Notes: generated by a model from the letters alone, not told the origin. A stretch of DNA of 64,000 nt from Gordonia sp. X0973 (GCF_013348785.1 NZ_CP054691.1:1550001-1614000), one strand, 5' to 3'; numbered from the stretch's first letter, positions 44,626-53,009 are shown. Made by a program: numbers and translations.

Positions 44626-45108
44626 CTATTCGGCCGCGTCGAGGCGCTGCGCGACGTCGGCGGGAAAGCCGCCGGTGGCGATCGGTCCCCAGCGGGTGGG
44701 AGTGATGCGGATCAGCGACTTGTTCTGCAGACGCATCGCGGCGCGGTACTCCTCCCAGTCCGAGTGCTCGCCAGCGATGCACCGGAAGTAGTCGACCAGT
44801 CCGTCCTCGGAGTCGGGCATGTCGAGGACCTCGGCGGTCCCGTCGACCTGCACCCACGCGCCGTTGAAACCGTCGGACAGGACGCACACGCTGACCCGCG
44901 GGTCGCGCTTGGCATTGGCCGTCTTGGCGCGGCCCGGGTAGGTCGCGACGACGATGCGCCCCTGCTCGTCGACCCCGGCCATGACCGGTGAGATCTGCGG
45001 CGCCCCGTCGGCGCGGCGTGTCGCGAGGATCATGTTGTGGCGGGGCCGGACGAACGCCAGAAGGGTGTCGCGGTCGACGACGGACTCGGTTGCGATTGTG
45101 CGGGCCAT
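44626..45108 (-). CDS. PPOX-class (split-barrel) flavin/F420-dependent protein
   Basis: A 160-residue split beta-barrel protein of the pyridoxamine 5'-phosphate oxidase superfamily, similar to mycobacterial F420-binding enzymes of the Rv1155/Rv2074 type. Supporting segments are NMILATRRADGAPQISPVM, GRIVVATYPGRAKTANAKRDPRVS (read in parts) and GAWVQVDGTAEVLD. The C-terminal TPTRWGPIATGGF is characteristic. It could use F420H2 or a flavin; the reaction is unknown. The stop is 15 nt from that of the converging dehydrogenase gene, and the gene lies downstream of uppP on the same strand. Confidence 0.85.
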   Translation of the reverse strand: MARTIATESVVDRDTLLAFVRPRHNMILATRRADGAPQISPVMAGVDEQGRIVVATYPGRAKTANAKRDPRVSVCVLSDGFNGAWVQVDGTAEVLDMPDSEDGLVDYFRCIAGEHSDWEEYRAAMRLQNKSLIRITPTRWGPIATGGFPADVAQRLDAAE

Positions 45109-45156
45109 GATTGCGAAGCTACTCCCGTCGGGAATGGGGTTATGGGCCGGTCGTGG

Positions 45157-46050
45157 TCACGCGAAACGGATGATGCTGGCGATCCCGGCGATGAGGCAGT
45201 ACGCCACGAACGGGTAGAGCGTGCGGGTGTGGAAGAACTTGGCGAGGAACGCCGTCGAGGCCAGGGCGGCGACGAACGCGCAGACCGCCCCGACGACGAC
45301 CTGCCCGCCCATGCCGTGGGCGTCGGGGCCGAAGAGTTCGGGGATCTTGAGGGCGCCGGCCGCCAGGATCACGGGCGTGGCCAGCATGAACGCGAACTTC
45401 GCAGCGCGCTCGTGGTCGAGCCCGGCGACGATTCCCGCGGAGATGGTTACGCCGGAACGGGAGATGCCGGGAAACAGGGCGAGGATCTGCGACGCACCCA
45501 CGGCCGTTCCCCGCGGTAGGCCCAACTCGGTGATGTCGGAGCCGTCGTCGCCGGCATGGCGATGCCGACCCGCGGGCGCCGACTGGGAGCGGCGCTTCAA
45601 CAATTCGGCGCCCAGCAGGATCCCGCCGTTGACGGTGAGGAAGACGGCGGCGGCCAGGGGACTGGCGAACAAGGTGCGCAGCGGCTTCTCCGCGACGAGT
45701 CCGACGATGCCGACCGGGATGGTCCCGACGATCAGCAGCCAGGCCATCTTGGCGTCGGCCCCGGTGATCCGACGATGGCGGATCGAGTCGACGAACCCGG
45801 AGACGACCGCCACCCAGTCGCGCCAGTAGTAGGCGATGAGCGCGACCGCCGTCGCGACGTGCAGCGCGACGACGAAGGCCATGAACGGGGTGTGACCGCG
45901 TTGGGCGGACTGGGTCACCAGGTCTTTCCAACTGCCGCCGAGCCAGGCGGGGACCAACAGCGAGTGTCCGAGACTCGACACCGGGAACAACTCGGTCACG
46001 CCCTGCAGCAATCCCATCACCACCGACTGCTCGTACGTCAGCCCCGTCAT
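45157..46050 (-). CDS. uppP: Undecaprenyl-diphosphatase
   Basis: A 297-residue membrane phosphatase (UppP/BacA) that recycles the cell-wall lipid carrier. The two conserved regions are QGVTELFPVSSLGHSLLVPA near residue 17 (Glu-rich active-site motif) and LFPGISRSGVTISAGI near residue 190. About eight hydrophobic helices span the sequence. GGAGCGGACG directly before the ATG at 46050 sets the start; the frame runs further upstream without conserved features. A short Arg/His-rich cytoplasmic insertion (SQSAPAGRHRHAGDD) is present. Confidence 0.93.
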   Translation of the reverse strand: MTGLTYEQSVVMGLLQGVTELFPVSSLGHSLLVPAWLGGSWKDLVTQSAQRGHTPFMAFVVALHVATAVALIAYYWRDWVAVVSGFVDSIRHRRITGADAKMAWLLIVGTIPVGIVGLVAEKPLRTLFASPLAAAVFLTVNGGILLGAELLKRRSQSAPAGRHRHAGDDGSDITELGLPRGTAVGASQILALFPGISRSGVTISAGIVAGLDHERAAKFAFMLATPVILAAGALKIPELFGPDAHGMGGQVVVGAVCAFVAALASTAFLAKFFHTRTLYPFVAYCLIAGIASIIRFA

Positions 46051-46133
46051 CGTCCGCTCCGTCCCGTTGACACGAGCGGCGACGGTACCGGTCCCCGCTG
46101 TGTGCCAGCTGTGCGGCGGTCGGCGCCCCGTGG

Positions 46134-46940
46134 CTATTCGGGCTTGCGGCAGCAGAAGATGGCGGTGCCGGGGAAGAAGGCGCCGCGCAACGGCGACCAC
46201 TGCCCCCATTCCTGATCGAAATCCTCGGGCCACTCGGGTTCCACCACGTCGTCGAGGACCAGACCGGCCGCACGGATCTCGCGCACCCGGTCGCCCATCG
46301 TGCGGTGGTGCTCGACGTACGAGATCTCGCCGTCCTCATCGCGCTCGACGTACGGCGTCCGGTTGAAATACGGGATCGCGACGGTGAGCCCGGCGGGCCC
46401 CGGATCGTCGGGGAACATCCAGCGCATCGGGTGGTTGACGGCGAACACCCAGCGCCCGCCCGGTCGCAGGACTCGTGCCGCCTCGGCCATCACCCGCGCC
46501 GAGTCGGAGACGAACGGGACCGCGCCGAACGCCGAGCAGACCAGGTCGAAGGATTCGTCGGCGAAGGGCAGGTGTTCGGCGGTGGCCTGCACCAGTGGCA
46601 CGGGCCGGTCGTCGTCGGTCATCGCCGCGACGCCGCGGCCCAGCATCCCGCGAGAGAGGTCGACTCCGACGGGGTGGGCGCCGTGGGCGGCCAGCCAGCG
46701 CGAACAGGGCGCCGAGCCGCAGCCGATCTCGAGGACGGTGCGCCCCTCGACGTCGCCGAGCAGACCGATGTCGGCCTCGTGCAGGTTCTCCGGACACCAC
46801 ACGAAGTCGCCGCCGCGCCGGTCGACGCCCAGGTAGGCGCCGTGTTCGTCGTGGTAGGCCTGCGCGTCGGAGTCCCACCAGGAGCGGCTGGCGCGGTCGC
46901 TGGCGGTCGAGTCGACCGGTCCGAGCTGGTGTGGCCCCAT
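46134..46940 (-). CDS. Class I SAM-dependent methyltransferase
   Basis: A 268-residue methyltransferase with SAM motif I VLEIGCGSAPCSRWLA (about 69-84), acidic VGVDLSRGML, LPFADESFDLVCSAFGAVPF (motif II/III area) and the post-I segment VLRPGGRWVFAVNHP. Its N-terminus has WWDSDAQAYHDEHGAYLG, seen in related actinobacterial enzymes of unknown substrate. Its ATG overlaps the stop of the upstream 2H phosphoesterase gene (TGATG), so the two are coupled. uppP lies 83 nt downstream on the same strand. Confidence 0.85.
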   Translation of the reverse strand: MGPHQLGPVDSTASDRASRSWWDSDAQAYHDEHGAYLGVDRRGGDFVWCPENLHEADIGLLGDVEGRTVLEIGCGSAPCSRWLAAHGAHPVGVDLSRGMLGRGVAAMTDDDRPVPLVQATAEHLPFADESFDLVCSAFGAVPFVSDSARVMAEAARVLRPGGRWVFAVNHPMRWMFPDDPGPAGLTVAIPYFNRTPYVERDEDGEISYVEHHRTMGDRVREIRAAGLVLDDVVEPEWPEDFDQEWGQWSPLRGAFFPGTAIFCCRKPE

Positions 46941-47470
46941 CAGCACGCCCGTCCCGGGAGCACCGTCTCGGTCTTGGCCTCGCCGTCCCAGAGACGGATA
47001 CCGGTGACGACCGCGGGACGGTCGGCCGCCGTGGACAGGATCTCGAGGGCGGGCCCCAGCCGGTCGACGGAGAGCCGCCGTGCGACCGTCACATGAGGTG
47101 ACCACCCGCCCGGCCTCGAATGGTCGAATGCGCCGTCGACGTGATCGGCGGCCAACCGCACGACGGTGGACTGGATCCCGAGCAACTCGGCGGAGGGGAC
47201 GACCGAACGGGCGACCACGTATCCGCGGTCGGCGCCGTCGGGGGAGAAGACGATCGGGGCGCCCAGGAGCACGGTGATCGGCAGGCGCTGCGCGGCCGGG
47301 GCGAGCGCGGTCAACGCCGCCGGGGAGATCGTCGGCGCGGCGACGAGGGTCACGTGCGGGCGCTGATCGCGGTGCGGGTTGCGCAACCCGGCATCGGCAA
47401 GCGCGTTCATCTCGGCGATCACCGTCGCATCGGTGTCGTCGTCGAAGACCAACTCGAGAGAATGGACCAC
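46940..47470 (-). CDS. 2'-5' RNA ligase/2H phosphoesterase family protein
   Basis: A 176-residue member of the 2H (LigT) superfamily, defined by two HxT/S-type motifs, here RPHVTLV (about residue 37) and SPHVTVA (about residue 127). Both His-hydrophobic-Thr motifs are intact, so activity on 2',3'-cyclic or 2'-5' phosphodiester bonds is plausible. The GTG at 47470 is preceded by GAGGAGAG at good spacing; a longer upstream frame has no such signal. Divergent from rpsA. Confidence 0.8.
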   Translation of the reverse strand: MVHSLELVFDDDTDATVIAEMNALADAGLRNPHRDQRPHVTLVAAPTISPAALTALAPAAQRLPITVLLGAPIVFSPDGADRGYVVARSVVPSAELLGIQSTVVRLAADHVDGAFDHSRPGGWSPHVTVARRLSVDRLGPALEILSTAADRPAVVTGIRLWDGEAKTETVLPGRAC

Positions 47471-47530
47471 GCTTCTCTCCTCGGGGAGTGGGCGCCGGCG
47501 GCGCATTTGTGCAGGATAGGGGGCCTAGCG

Positions 47531-47536
47531 TAATGT
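47531..47536 (+). promoter_or_regulatory. -10 element (TAATGT) for rpsA with TTGTGC -35
   Basis: TAATGT at 47531-47536 with TTGTGC at 47507-47512 gives an 18-bp spacer. A leader of roughly 120 nt would precede the rpsA ATG; such long leaders allow autogenous control by S1, but no specific structure was identified. Confidence 0.4.
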
Positions 47537-47663
47537 TGGACGCGCGTGTGACCAGGGCTCGCAGAGCTTGCCGTGCTCACATTGTTGACCAGCGCATTCC
47601 GTGCTGGATGACCGCAAACCACAACCTGTACCTACTAGATACCTGTCCGGAGCAACCCAACAC

Positions 47664-49130
47664 ATGTCGTCCCCCACTATCTCCTCGCCGCAAGTAGCCG
47701 TCAACGACATCGGCTCGGCCGAGGATTTTCTCGCCGCCATCGATTCCACGATCAAGTACTTCAACGATGGCGACATCGTTGAAGGGACGATCGTCAAGGT
47801 TGACCGCGACGAGGTCCTGCTTGACATCGGTTACAAGACCGAAGGCGTCATCCCGTCCCGCGAGCTTTCCATCAAGCACGACGTCGACCCCAGCGAGGTC
47901 GTCAACGTCGGCGACGAGGTCGAAGCCCTGGTCCTCACCAAGGAGGACAAGGAAGGCCGCCTCATCCTGTCCAAGAAGCGCGCCCAGTACGAGCGCGCCT
48001 GGGGCACCATCGAGGAGCTCAAGGAGAAGGACGAGGCCGTCAAGGGCACCGTCATCGAGGTCGTCAAGGGCGGCCTGATCCTCGACATCGGCCTGCGCGG
48101 CTTCCTGCCCGCGTCGCTCGTCGAGATGCGTCGCGTCCGCGACCTCCAGCCGTACATCGGCAAGGAGATCGAGGCCAAGATCATCGAGCTCGACAAGAAC
48201 CGCAACAACGTGGTGCTCTCGCGCCGCGCCTGGCTGGAGCAGACCCAGTCCGAGGTTCGCAGCGAGTTCCTGCACCAGCTCCAGAAGGGCCAGGTCCGCA
48301 AGGGCGTCGTGTCCTCGATCGTCAACTTCGGCGCCTTCGTCGATCTCGGCGGCGTCGACGGCCTGGTGCACGTCTCCGAGCTGTCGTGGAAGCACATCGA
48401 CCACCCGAACGAGGTCGTCACCGTGGGCGACGAGGTCACCGTCGAGGTCCTCGACGTCGATCTCGACCGCGAGCGCGTTTCGCTGTCGCTCAAGGCCACC
48501 CAGGAAGACCCGTGGCGTCAGTTCGCCCGCACCCACGCGATCGGTCAGATCGTGCCGGGCAAGGTCACCAAGCTGGTGCCGTTCGGCGCGTTCGTCCGCG
48601 TCGAGGAGGGCATCGAGGGCCTGGTGCACATCTCCGAGCTGGCCGAGCGCCACGTCGAGGTCCCGGATCAGGTTGTCGCCGTCAACGACGATGCGCTGGT
48701 CAAGGTCATCGACATCGACCTCGAGCGTCGTCGTATCTCGCTGAGCCTCAAGCAGGCCAACGAGGACTACACCGAGGAGTTCGACCCCTCGAAGTACGGC
48801 ATGGCCGACAGCTACGACGAGCAGGGCAACTACATCTTCCCCGAGGGCTTCGACGCTGACACCAACGAGTGGCTCGAGGGCTACGAGGAGCAGCAGAAGG
48901 CCTGGGAGGCGCGTTACGCAGAGGCGGAGCGTCGTCACAAGATGCACACCACCCAGATGGAGAAGTTCGCGAAGGCGGCCGCCGAGGCGGAGAACGCCCC
49001 GAGCGACTACTCCTCCTCGTCCTCCGACGAGGGCAAGGGCGGCTCGGACGAGCCCGCCTCCTCCGGTGGTTCGCTGGCCAGCGACGAGCAGCTCGCCGCA
49101 CTGCGCGAGAAGCTCGCCGGCAACGCCTGA
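47664..49130 (+). CDS. rpsA: 30S ribosomal protein S1
   Basis: A 488-residue mRNA-binding ribosomal protein with four S1 repeats (about 36-105, 123-188, 209-277 and 294-363). Examples are GDIVEGTIVKVDRDEVLLDI, GTVIEVVKGGLILDIGLRGF, GVVSSIVNFGAFVDLGGVDG and GKVTKLVPFGAFVRVEEGIE. The C-terminus is an acidic, Ser/Gly-rich tail. Four repeats instead of six is normal for actinobacteria. The ATG at 47664 begins MSSPTISSPQVAVNDIGS, the conserved N-terminus. It lies downstream of polA and upstream of coaE, as in M. tuberculosis, and is followed by a strong terminator. Confidence 0.97.
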   Translation: MSSPTISSPQVAVNDIGSAEDFLAAIDSTIKYFNDGDIVEGTIVKVDRDEVLLDIGYKTEGVIPSRELSIKHDVDPSEVVNVGDEVEALVLTKEDKEGRLILSKKRAQYERAWGTIEELKEKDEAVKGTVIEVVKGGLILDIGLRGFLPASLVEMRRVRDLQPYIGKEIEAKIIELDKNRNNVVLSRRAWLEQTQSEVRSEFLHQLQKGQVRKGVVSSIVNFGAFVDLGGVDGLVHVSELSWKHIDHPNEVVTVGDEVTVEVLDVDLDRERVSLSLKATQEDPWRQFARTHAIGQIVPGKVTKLVPFGAFVRVEEGIEGLVHISELAERHVEVPDQVVAVNDDALVKVIDIDLERRRISLSLKQANEDYTEEFDPSKYGMADSYDEQGNYIFPEGFDADTNEWLEGYEEQQKAWEARYAEAERRHKMHTTQMEKFAKAAAEAENAPSDYSSSSSDEGKGGSDEPASSGGSLASDEQLAALREKLAGNA

Positions 49131-49144
49131 GCATTCATCGAATA

Positions 49145-49185
49145 ACAACGACTCCCCGGCCCGGAATGGGTCGGGGAGTCGTTGT
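49145..49185 (+). terminator. Intrinsic terminator-like hairpin after rpsA
   Basis: An 18-bp stem (ACAACGACTCCCCGGCCC with GGGTCGGGGAGTCGTTGT, one G-T pair) and a 5-nt loop begins 15 nt after the rpsA stop codon. No long T run follows, which is usual for high-GC actinobacteria. Confidence 0.8.
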
Positions 49186-49305
49186 CTGTACCGGGCCGAT
49201 ACCGACACATCGGACACCCAGGTAAGCGAAACCTATCGTCGTAAAGGCTTGCCGAAGTTGTCTTAGTGCAGGCAATCATTGCTGGTAGAGGGCGTTTTTC
49301 CCGCC

Positions 49306-49311
49306 TACTAT
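49306..49311 (+). promoter_or_regulatory. -10 element (TACTAT) of the ferritin gene
   Basis: TACTAT ends 8 nt before the ATG at 49320, giving a leaderless-type start. A TTAG...GCAATCAT segment about 30 bp upstream resembles an IdeR box only weakly. Confidence 0.45.
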
Positions 49312-49319
49312 TACATCCT

Positions 49320-49811
49320 ATGAAGATGACAGCAGACCTTGAGAAGGCGTTTATCAAGCAGATCATCAAAGAGTACGAATCGGCGATGCTCTACCGGCAG
49401 CTGGCCATCGAACTCGAGCTGATGAACCTGCCCGGCATCTCCCGATGGCTCAAGACGCAGTCCGTCGAGGAGTTCACCCATGCTGACAAGCTGATCAAGC
49501 ACCTCACCGACCGCGACAACCATCCGGTCATCGGCGACATCAAGACGCCCAAGGTGAAGGTCACCAGCGTCACCGAGACCTTCGACGTGGCGCTGGAGGC
49601 CGAACGCGGCGTCTCGGCGTCCATCCGCGAGCTGTACGACGCGGCCGACAAGGCCCGCGACATCGATTCGCGCTCCCTGCTCGACTGGTTCGTCAACGAG
49701 CAGATCGAGGAAGAGGCGACCGTCAGCGAGATCCTCGGACGCGCACGCATCGTCAACGAGGACGGCTCGGGGATCCTGCGTCTCGACGCGGAACTCGGCG
49801 CCAGCGCCTGA
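49320..49811 (+). CDS. Ferritin-like iron storage protein
   Basis: A 163-residue four-helix ferritin of the non-haem type. Ferroxidase ligands are visible: Glu in KEYESAMLYRQ, the ExxH of VEEFTHADKLI, and Glu in VALEAERGVSASI and NEQIEEEATVSEIL. The order and spacing match bacterial ferritins (BfrB/FtnA). The ATG at 49320 (MKMTADLEKAF) gives the natural N-terminus; the frame is open further upstream. Likely iron-regulated by an IdeR-type regulator, but the only candidate box here is poor. Confidence 0.85.
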   Translation: MKMTADLEKAFIKQIIKEYESAMLYRQLAIELELMNLPGISRWLKTQSVEEFTHADKLIKHLTDRDNHPVIGDIKTPKVKVTSVTETFDVALEAERGVSASIRELYDAADKARDIDSRSLLDWFVNEQIEEEATVSEILGRARIVNEDGSGILRLDAELGASA

Positions 49812-49898
49812 CGGCGAACGCCACCACGACCTGGCCCTCAGGACAACGGCCCGTCGCACCTCCAGCCGGAGGGCGGCGGGTCGTCGCGTTTCGGCGAC

Positions 49899-49904
49899 TA
49901 GGAT
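49899..49904 (+). promoter_or_regulatory. -10 element, leaderless start of pncA
   Basis: TAGGAT ends 7 nt before the pncA ATG at 49912; no Shine-Dalgarno lies between. Confidence 0.55.
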
Positions 49905-49911
49905 CGGTCCC

Positions 49912-50505
49912 ATGACCGGGAAGGCGCTGATCATCGTCGACGTCCAATACGACTTCTGCGAGGGCGGCTCGCTGGCCGTGCCCGGCGGCCTCGCCGTCGC
50001 CGATCGACTTGCCGGAGCACTGCGCGATCCGGGGTTCCTCGCCCGGTACGACCTCGTCGTGACGACACAGGATTGGCATATCGATCCCGGCGAGCACTTC
50101 GCGCGCGACGGGCAGGAACCCGATTTCGCGGTCTCGTGGCCGGTCCACTGCGAGGCGGGCAAACCCGGCGCGGCCATCGTCGCGGTATTGGCCCGGGCCG
50201 TGTCCGGTGTCGACCTTCCGGTCGTCACGGTGTTCAAGGGCCAATACGAGGCCGCCTACTCGGGCTTCGAAGGGGCGACGAGCGACGGGGAACTCCTCGT
50301 CGACGTATTGCGGAGCCGGGGGATCACCGCGGTCGACGTCGTCGGCCTCGCGACGGATTTCTGCGTGAAGCAGACCGCGCTCGACGCGGCTCGCGCCGGA
50401 TTCCAGACCACCGTCCTCGAGGAGTACAGCGCCGGGATCGATGCGGCGGCCGTTCGCGAGCTACGCGATACCGGGTTCGCGGCGGCGGGTGTCGCCGTCG
50501 TCTGA
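49912..50505 (+). CDS. pncA: Nicotinamidase
   Basis: Hydrolyses nicotinamide to nicotinate for NAD salvage; the mycobacterial orthologue also activates pyrazinamide. The catalytic triad is visible as Asp10 (IVDVQYDF), Lys109 (VFKGQY) and Cys151 (ATDFCVKQTALDA). Metal ligands Asp54, His56 and His62 lie in TQDWHIDPGEHF. The length of 197 residues fits the family (M. tuberculosis 186). Monocistronic, with its own leaderless promoter. Confidence 0.96.
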   Translation: MTGKALIIVDVQYDFCEGGSLAVPGGLAVADRLAGALRDPGFLARYDLVVTTQDWHIDPGEHFARDGQEPDFAVSWPVHCEAGKPGAAIVAVLARAVSGVDLPVVTVFKGQYEAAYSGFEGATSDGELLVDVLRSRGITAVDVVGLATDFCVKQTALDAARAGFQTTVLEEYSAGIDAAAVRELRDTGFAAAGVAVV

Positions 50506-50519
50506 GGCGGGGATCGGCC

Positions 50520-51368
50520 CTACGGGTCGACGAAGAAGTCGTATTCGAGCGGTTCCGTTCCGCCGTAGACGGTCAGGTCCGCGACGCCGGCCTCGCGGAC
50601 CAGGTCCGCGTCGATGAAGCACCGTCCGGTCACGTCGACCGGTTTGGCGGCGAGGACCGCGGCCGCGTCGCCCATGATCTCCGGTATCCGCGAGTGGTCG
50701 ACCGCCTCGTCGCCGCCGAGGAGGTTCTTCACCGCCGCGGTGGCGATCGTCGTCTCCGGCCACAAGCAGTTCGCGGCGATTCCGCGATCGGCCCATTCTG
50801 CCGCGAAGCCCATTGTGAGCAGTGACATCCCGTACTTGGAGAGCATGTAGGCGGGAAATCTTCCGAGCCAGTGCGGCTCCAGGTTGATCGGCGGCGAGAG
50901 GGTGATCACCCGCGCGTGGTCGGAGGTGGTCAGATGCGGCAGGCAGGCCTTCGTCAGTGAGAACGTGCCGCGCGAGTTGATCTGCTGGATGAGGTCGTAG
51001 CGCTTCATCTCCAAATCGGCGGTCGGCGTCGGCGCCAGCGCGCTCGCGTTGTTCACGACGATGTCGATTCCGCCGAATTCGTCGACGGCGGTCGCCACCA
51101 GGTGTGCCACGTCCTCGTCCTTGCGCAGGTCGCCGACGACGCCGGTGGCCTGCGCGCCGGTCTGCCGGATGGCCTCGACGGCAGTGTGGATGGTTCCCTC
51201 CAGCCGCGGGTCGGGGGTGTCGGTCTTGGCCAACATGACGATGTTGGCACCGCGCTCGGCGAGCGCGAGGGCAATGGCAAGCCCGATGCCGCGGCTGCCG
51301 CCCGACATCACGACGGTGCGTCCGTCGAAGGTTCCCGGGCCGGGGTCGGTGATCAGTTGGTCCGCCAT
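50520..51368 (-). CDS. Short-chain dehydrogenase/reductase
   Basis: A 282-residue NAD(P)-binding oxidoreductase with the glycine motif MSGGSRGIGLAIALALAERG (about 21-40), VNNASAL, the catalytic Ser in VITLSPP and YxxxK as YMLSKYG. Sequence style (DPRLEGTIHTA, INLEPHWLG, PETTIATAAV) is that of the HSDL2-like SDR group, whose substrates are lipid-derived. Asn of the tetrad is in INSRGTF. It starts 14 nt downstream of a perfect 20-bp palindrome, so is probably repressor-controlled. Convergent with pncA. Confidence 0.9.
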   Translation of the reverse strand: MADQLITDPGPGTFDGRTVVMSGGSRGIGLAIALALAERGANIVMLAKTDTPDPRLEGTIHTAVEAIRQTGAQATGVVGDLRKDEDVAHLVATAVDEFGGIDIVVNNASALAPTPTADLEMKRYDLIQQINSRGTFSLTKACLPHLTTSDHARVITLSPPINLEPHWLGRFPAYMLSKYGMSLLTMGFAAEWADRGIAANCLWPETTIATAAVKNLLGGDEAVDHSRIPEIMGDAAAVLAAKPVDVTGRCFIDADLVREAGVADLTVYGGTEPLEYDFFVDP

Positions 51369-51381
51369 GAGCTCCTCATTT

Positions 51382-51401
51382 CAGTTAATCCGTATTAACT
51401 G
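51382..51401. promoter_or_regulatory. Perfect palindrome, putative operator of the SDR gene
   Basis: CAGTTAAT-CCGT-ATTAACTG has perfect 8-bp arms around 4 bp. It is AT-rich against a GC-rich background and lies 14 bp before the SDR start codon, covering the likely -10/+1 region. The form suits a TetR-type dimer; the regulator is not encoded adjacent to it. Confidence 0.6.
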
Positions 51402-51486
51402 TAACCCGGCCGACTTGGTTTGGCCAGGGAATCGTCGGATGGATCGCATGTGCGGGACACGCCGCACACTCTGATGCCGCGTTTGC

Positions 51487-51492
51487 CACACT
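51487..51492 (+). promoter_or_regulatory. -10-like element of coaE
   Basis: CACACT ends 7 nt before the GTG at 51500, which would begin VIRVGLTGGMG. The geometry argues for 51500 as a leaderless start over the GTG two codons earlier. Confidence 0.4.
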
Positions 51493-51499
51493 GGTGGGC

Positions 51500-52408
51500 G
51501 TGATCCGAGTGGGACTGACTGGTGGGATGGGCGCGGGTAAGTCGACGGTGGCCGCGACCTTCGTCGAGCGAGGTGCGTACCTGATCGACGCGGACAAGAT
51601 CGCGCGCGAGGTGGTGGCTGCCGGGACGCCGGGGCTGGCCGCCCTGGTGGAAGCGTTCGGCGACGACATCCTCGACCCCGCTGGGGAGCTGAACCGGCCC
51701 GGGCTGGCCGCGAAGGCATTCGTCGACGACGAGTCGCGCGCGACGTTGAACCGCATCACCCACCCGCTGATCGGCGCGCGCACCACCGAGTTGCTCGACG
51801 CCGCGCCCGGCGATGCGATCGTCGTGCAAGACACGCCGCTGCTCGTGGAGGGGCACATGGCGCCCTTCTTCCACTCCGTCATCGTGGTCGATGCCGACGT
51901 CGAGATGCGGGTGCATCGCCTGGTCAACTCGCGCGGACTCGACGAGGCCGACGCGCGGGCCCGCATCGCCGCCCAGGCCACCGAGGAACAGCGCCGCGCG
52001 GTGGCCGATGCGTGGCTGGTCAACCACGGGACACACGACGACTTGGCGCAGCAGGCGACGGACCTGTGGACCCAGCGCCTCGTGCCCTACGAGCTCAACG
52101 TCCGCCGCGGGATCGTCGCCGAGCCGGTCGCCGAACTCGTCGCCGCCGATCCCGATCCGGCTGTGCTGGGCACTCGACTGACCAACCGGCTGTGGGCGCT
52201 GGCGGGGGAGCGGGCGACGGCGGTCGAGGTGATCGGGGCGGCCACCGGCATCCGCGCGGTGACCGCGTTGCAGATCACCGCGCGCGACGAGGCGGCGGCT
52301 ACGGAACTGCCGGACCTCCTGCGCGCCGGCGGCTTTCCGGCCGACGGCGACGGCGCGTACGCCTCGGCCGACCCGGGGCGTCCGGCGCGGGTCACCGTCG
52401 TCGCATAG
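51500..52408 (+). CDS. coaE: Dephospho-CoA kinase with shortened GrpB-like tail
   Basis: Catalyses the last step of CoA synthesis, ATP-dependent phosphorylation of dephospho-CoA. The kinase core (first 200 residues) has P-loop GLTGGMGAGKST, DADKIAREV, TPLLVEG and NSRGLDEADARARIAAQ. About 100 further residues follow. They align in outline with the GrpB/UPF0157 domain fused to mycobacterial CoaE, but lack the HIGST-type motif (here VIGAATGIRA) and stop at DPGRPARVTVV. The protein is therefore about 100 residues shorter than M. tuberculosis CoaE (407). GTG at 51494 or 51500 may start it; 51500 fits the promoter spacing. Confidence 0.94.
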   Translation: MIRVGLTGGMGAGKSTVAATFVERGAYLIDADKIAREVVAAGTPGLAALVEAFGDDILDPAGELNRPGLAAKAFVDDESRATLNRITHPLIGARTTELLDAAPGDAIVVQDTPLLVEGHMAPFFHSVIVVDADVEMRVHRLVNSRGLDEADARARIAAQATEEQRRAVADAWLVNHGTHDDLAQQATDLWTQRLVPYELNVRRGIVAEPVAELVAADPDPAVLGTRLTNRLWALAGERATAVEVIGAATGIRAVTALQITARDEAAATELPDLLRAGGFPADGDGAYASADPGRPARVTVVA

Positions 52409-52414
52409 CAGCGG

Positions 52415-52945
52415 CTACGGGCGGTCCGACCAGGTCAAGTGCGTGCCGACGGCCTCGTCGAGCCACGCCTGGACGTCGTCGCCGTGGCGCGCCGCGCCGG
52501 TGAGCGCATGGGTGGCGGCCTCCACCGCGCGTTGGCACTCGTCGGTGGTGAGGAAACCCGCGCCGTGGGCGTCGAACAGCTCGTCGACGTCGATGAGTCG
52601 CAGCGGCTCGCCCGTGACGTCGACCAGGTCCAGATACCAGTCGACGGCATACCAGCGGCCGTCGGAATCGGGGCCGGAGAACTCGCCGACGTCGATGTAG
52701 AGCCGTTGCCCCGGGCGGTATTCGGGGTCGCGGAAATGGAAGATGTTGGCGCGCAGCCCGAGCCGGGGCAGCAGCCAGGTCTCCAGTCGGTGGAAGTGTG
52801 GGTGGTCGGCGAACCGATCCATGTAGAGGCCGTGGGCGGTCTCTCGATAGGTCTCGACCGCGCGCACGAACCCCTTGTTGTCGGTGTTGGTCATCGCCGG
52901 GACGTCGAACACCTCGCGTTTGGCGGGATGGGCGGTTGCGGTCAT
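52415..52945 (-). CDS. DUF402 domain protein
   Basis: A 176-residue DUF402 (FomD/Ntdp-like) protein. Family members are metal-dependent phosphatases acting on nucleoside phosphates or related compounds. Motifs: FHFRDPEYRPGQRLYIDVG, DGRWYAVDWYLDLVDV (the conserved Y-x-D-x-Y-LD strand), LIDVDELFDAH and a C-terminal helix. The ATG at 52945 follows only a short leader. It sits between coaE and uvrB on the opposite strand, 6 nt from the coaE stop; a gene of this type occupies the same place in mycobacteria. Confidence 0.85.
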   Translation of the reverse strand: MTATAHPAKREVFDVPAMTNTDNKGFVRAVETYRETAHGLYMDRFADHPHFHRLETWLLPRLGLRANIFHFRDPEYRPGQRLYIDVGEFSGPDSDGRWYAVDWYLDLVDVTGEPLRLIDVDELFDAHGAGFLTTDECQRAVEAATHALTGAARHGDDVQAWLDEAVGTHLTWSDRP

Positions 52946-53003
52946 GGTCCCAAGCTAGCCGTCGGCTCTGACTTTGCGGGCCGCAAGTGTCAGAGGTCGC
53001 GCC

Positions 53004-53009
53004 TATCCT
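53004..53009 (+). promoter_or_regulatory. -10 element, leaderless start of uvrB
   Basis: TATCCT ends 7 nt before the uvrB ATG at 53017. No mycobacterial-type LexA box (TCGAAC...GTTCGA) was found nearby. Confidence 0.55.

Noticed and set aside
49263..49281. Possible IdeR iron box upstream of the ferritin gene
   Set aside because: Only about 11 of 19 positions agree with the consensus and symmetry is poor, so it is mentioned but not called as a site.
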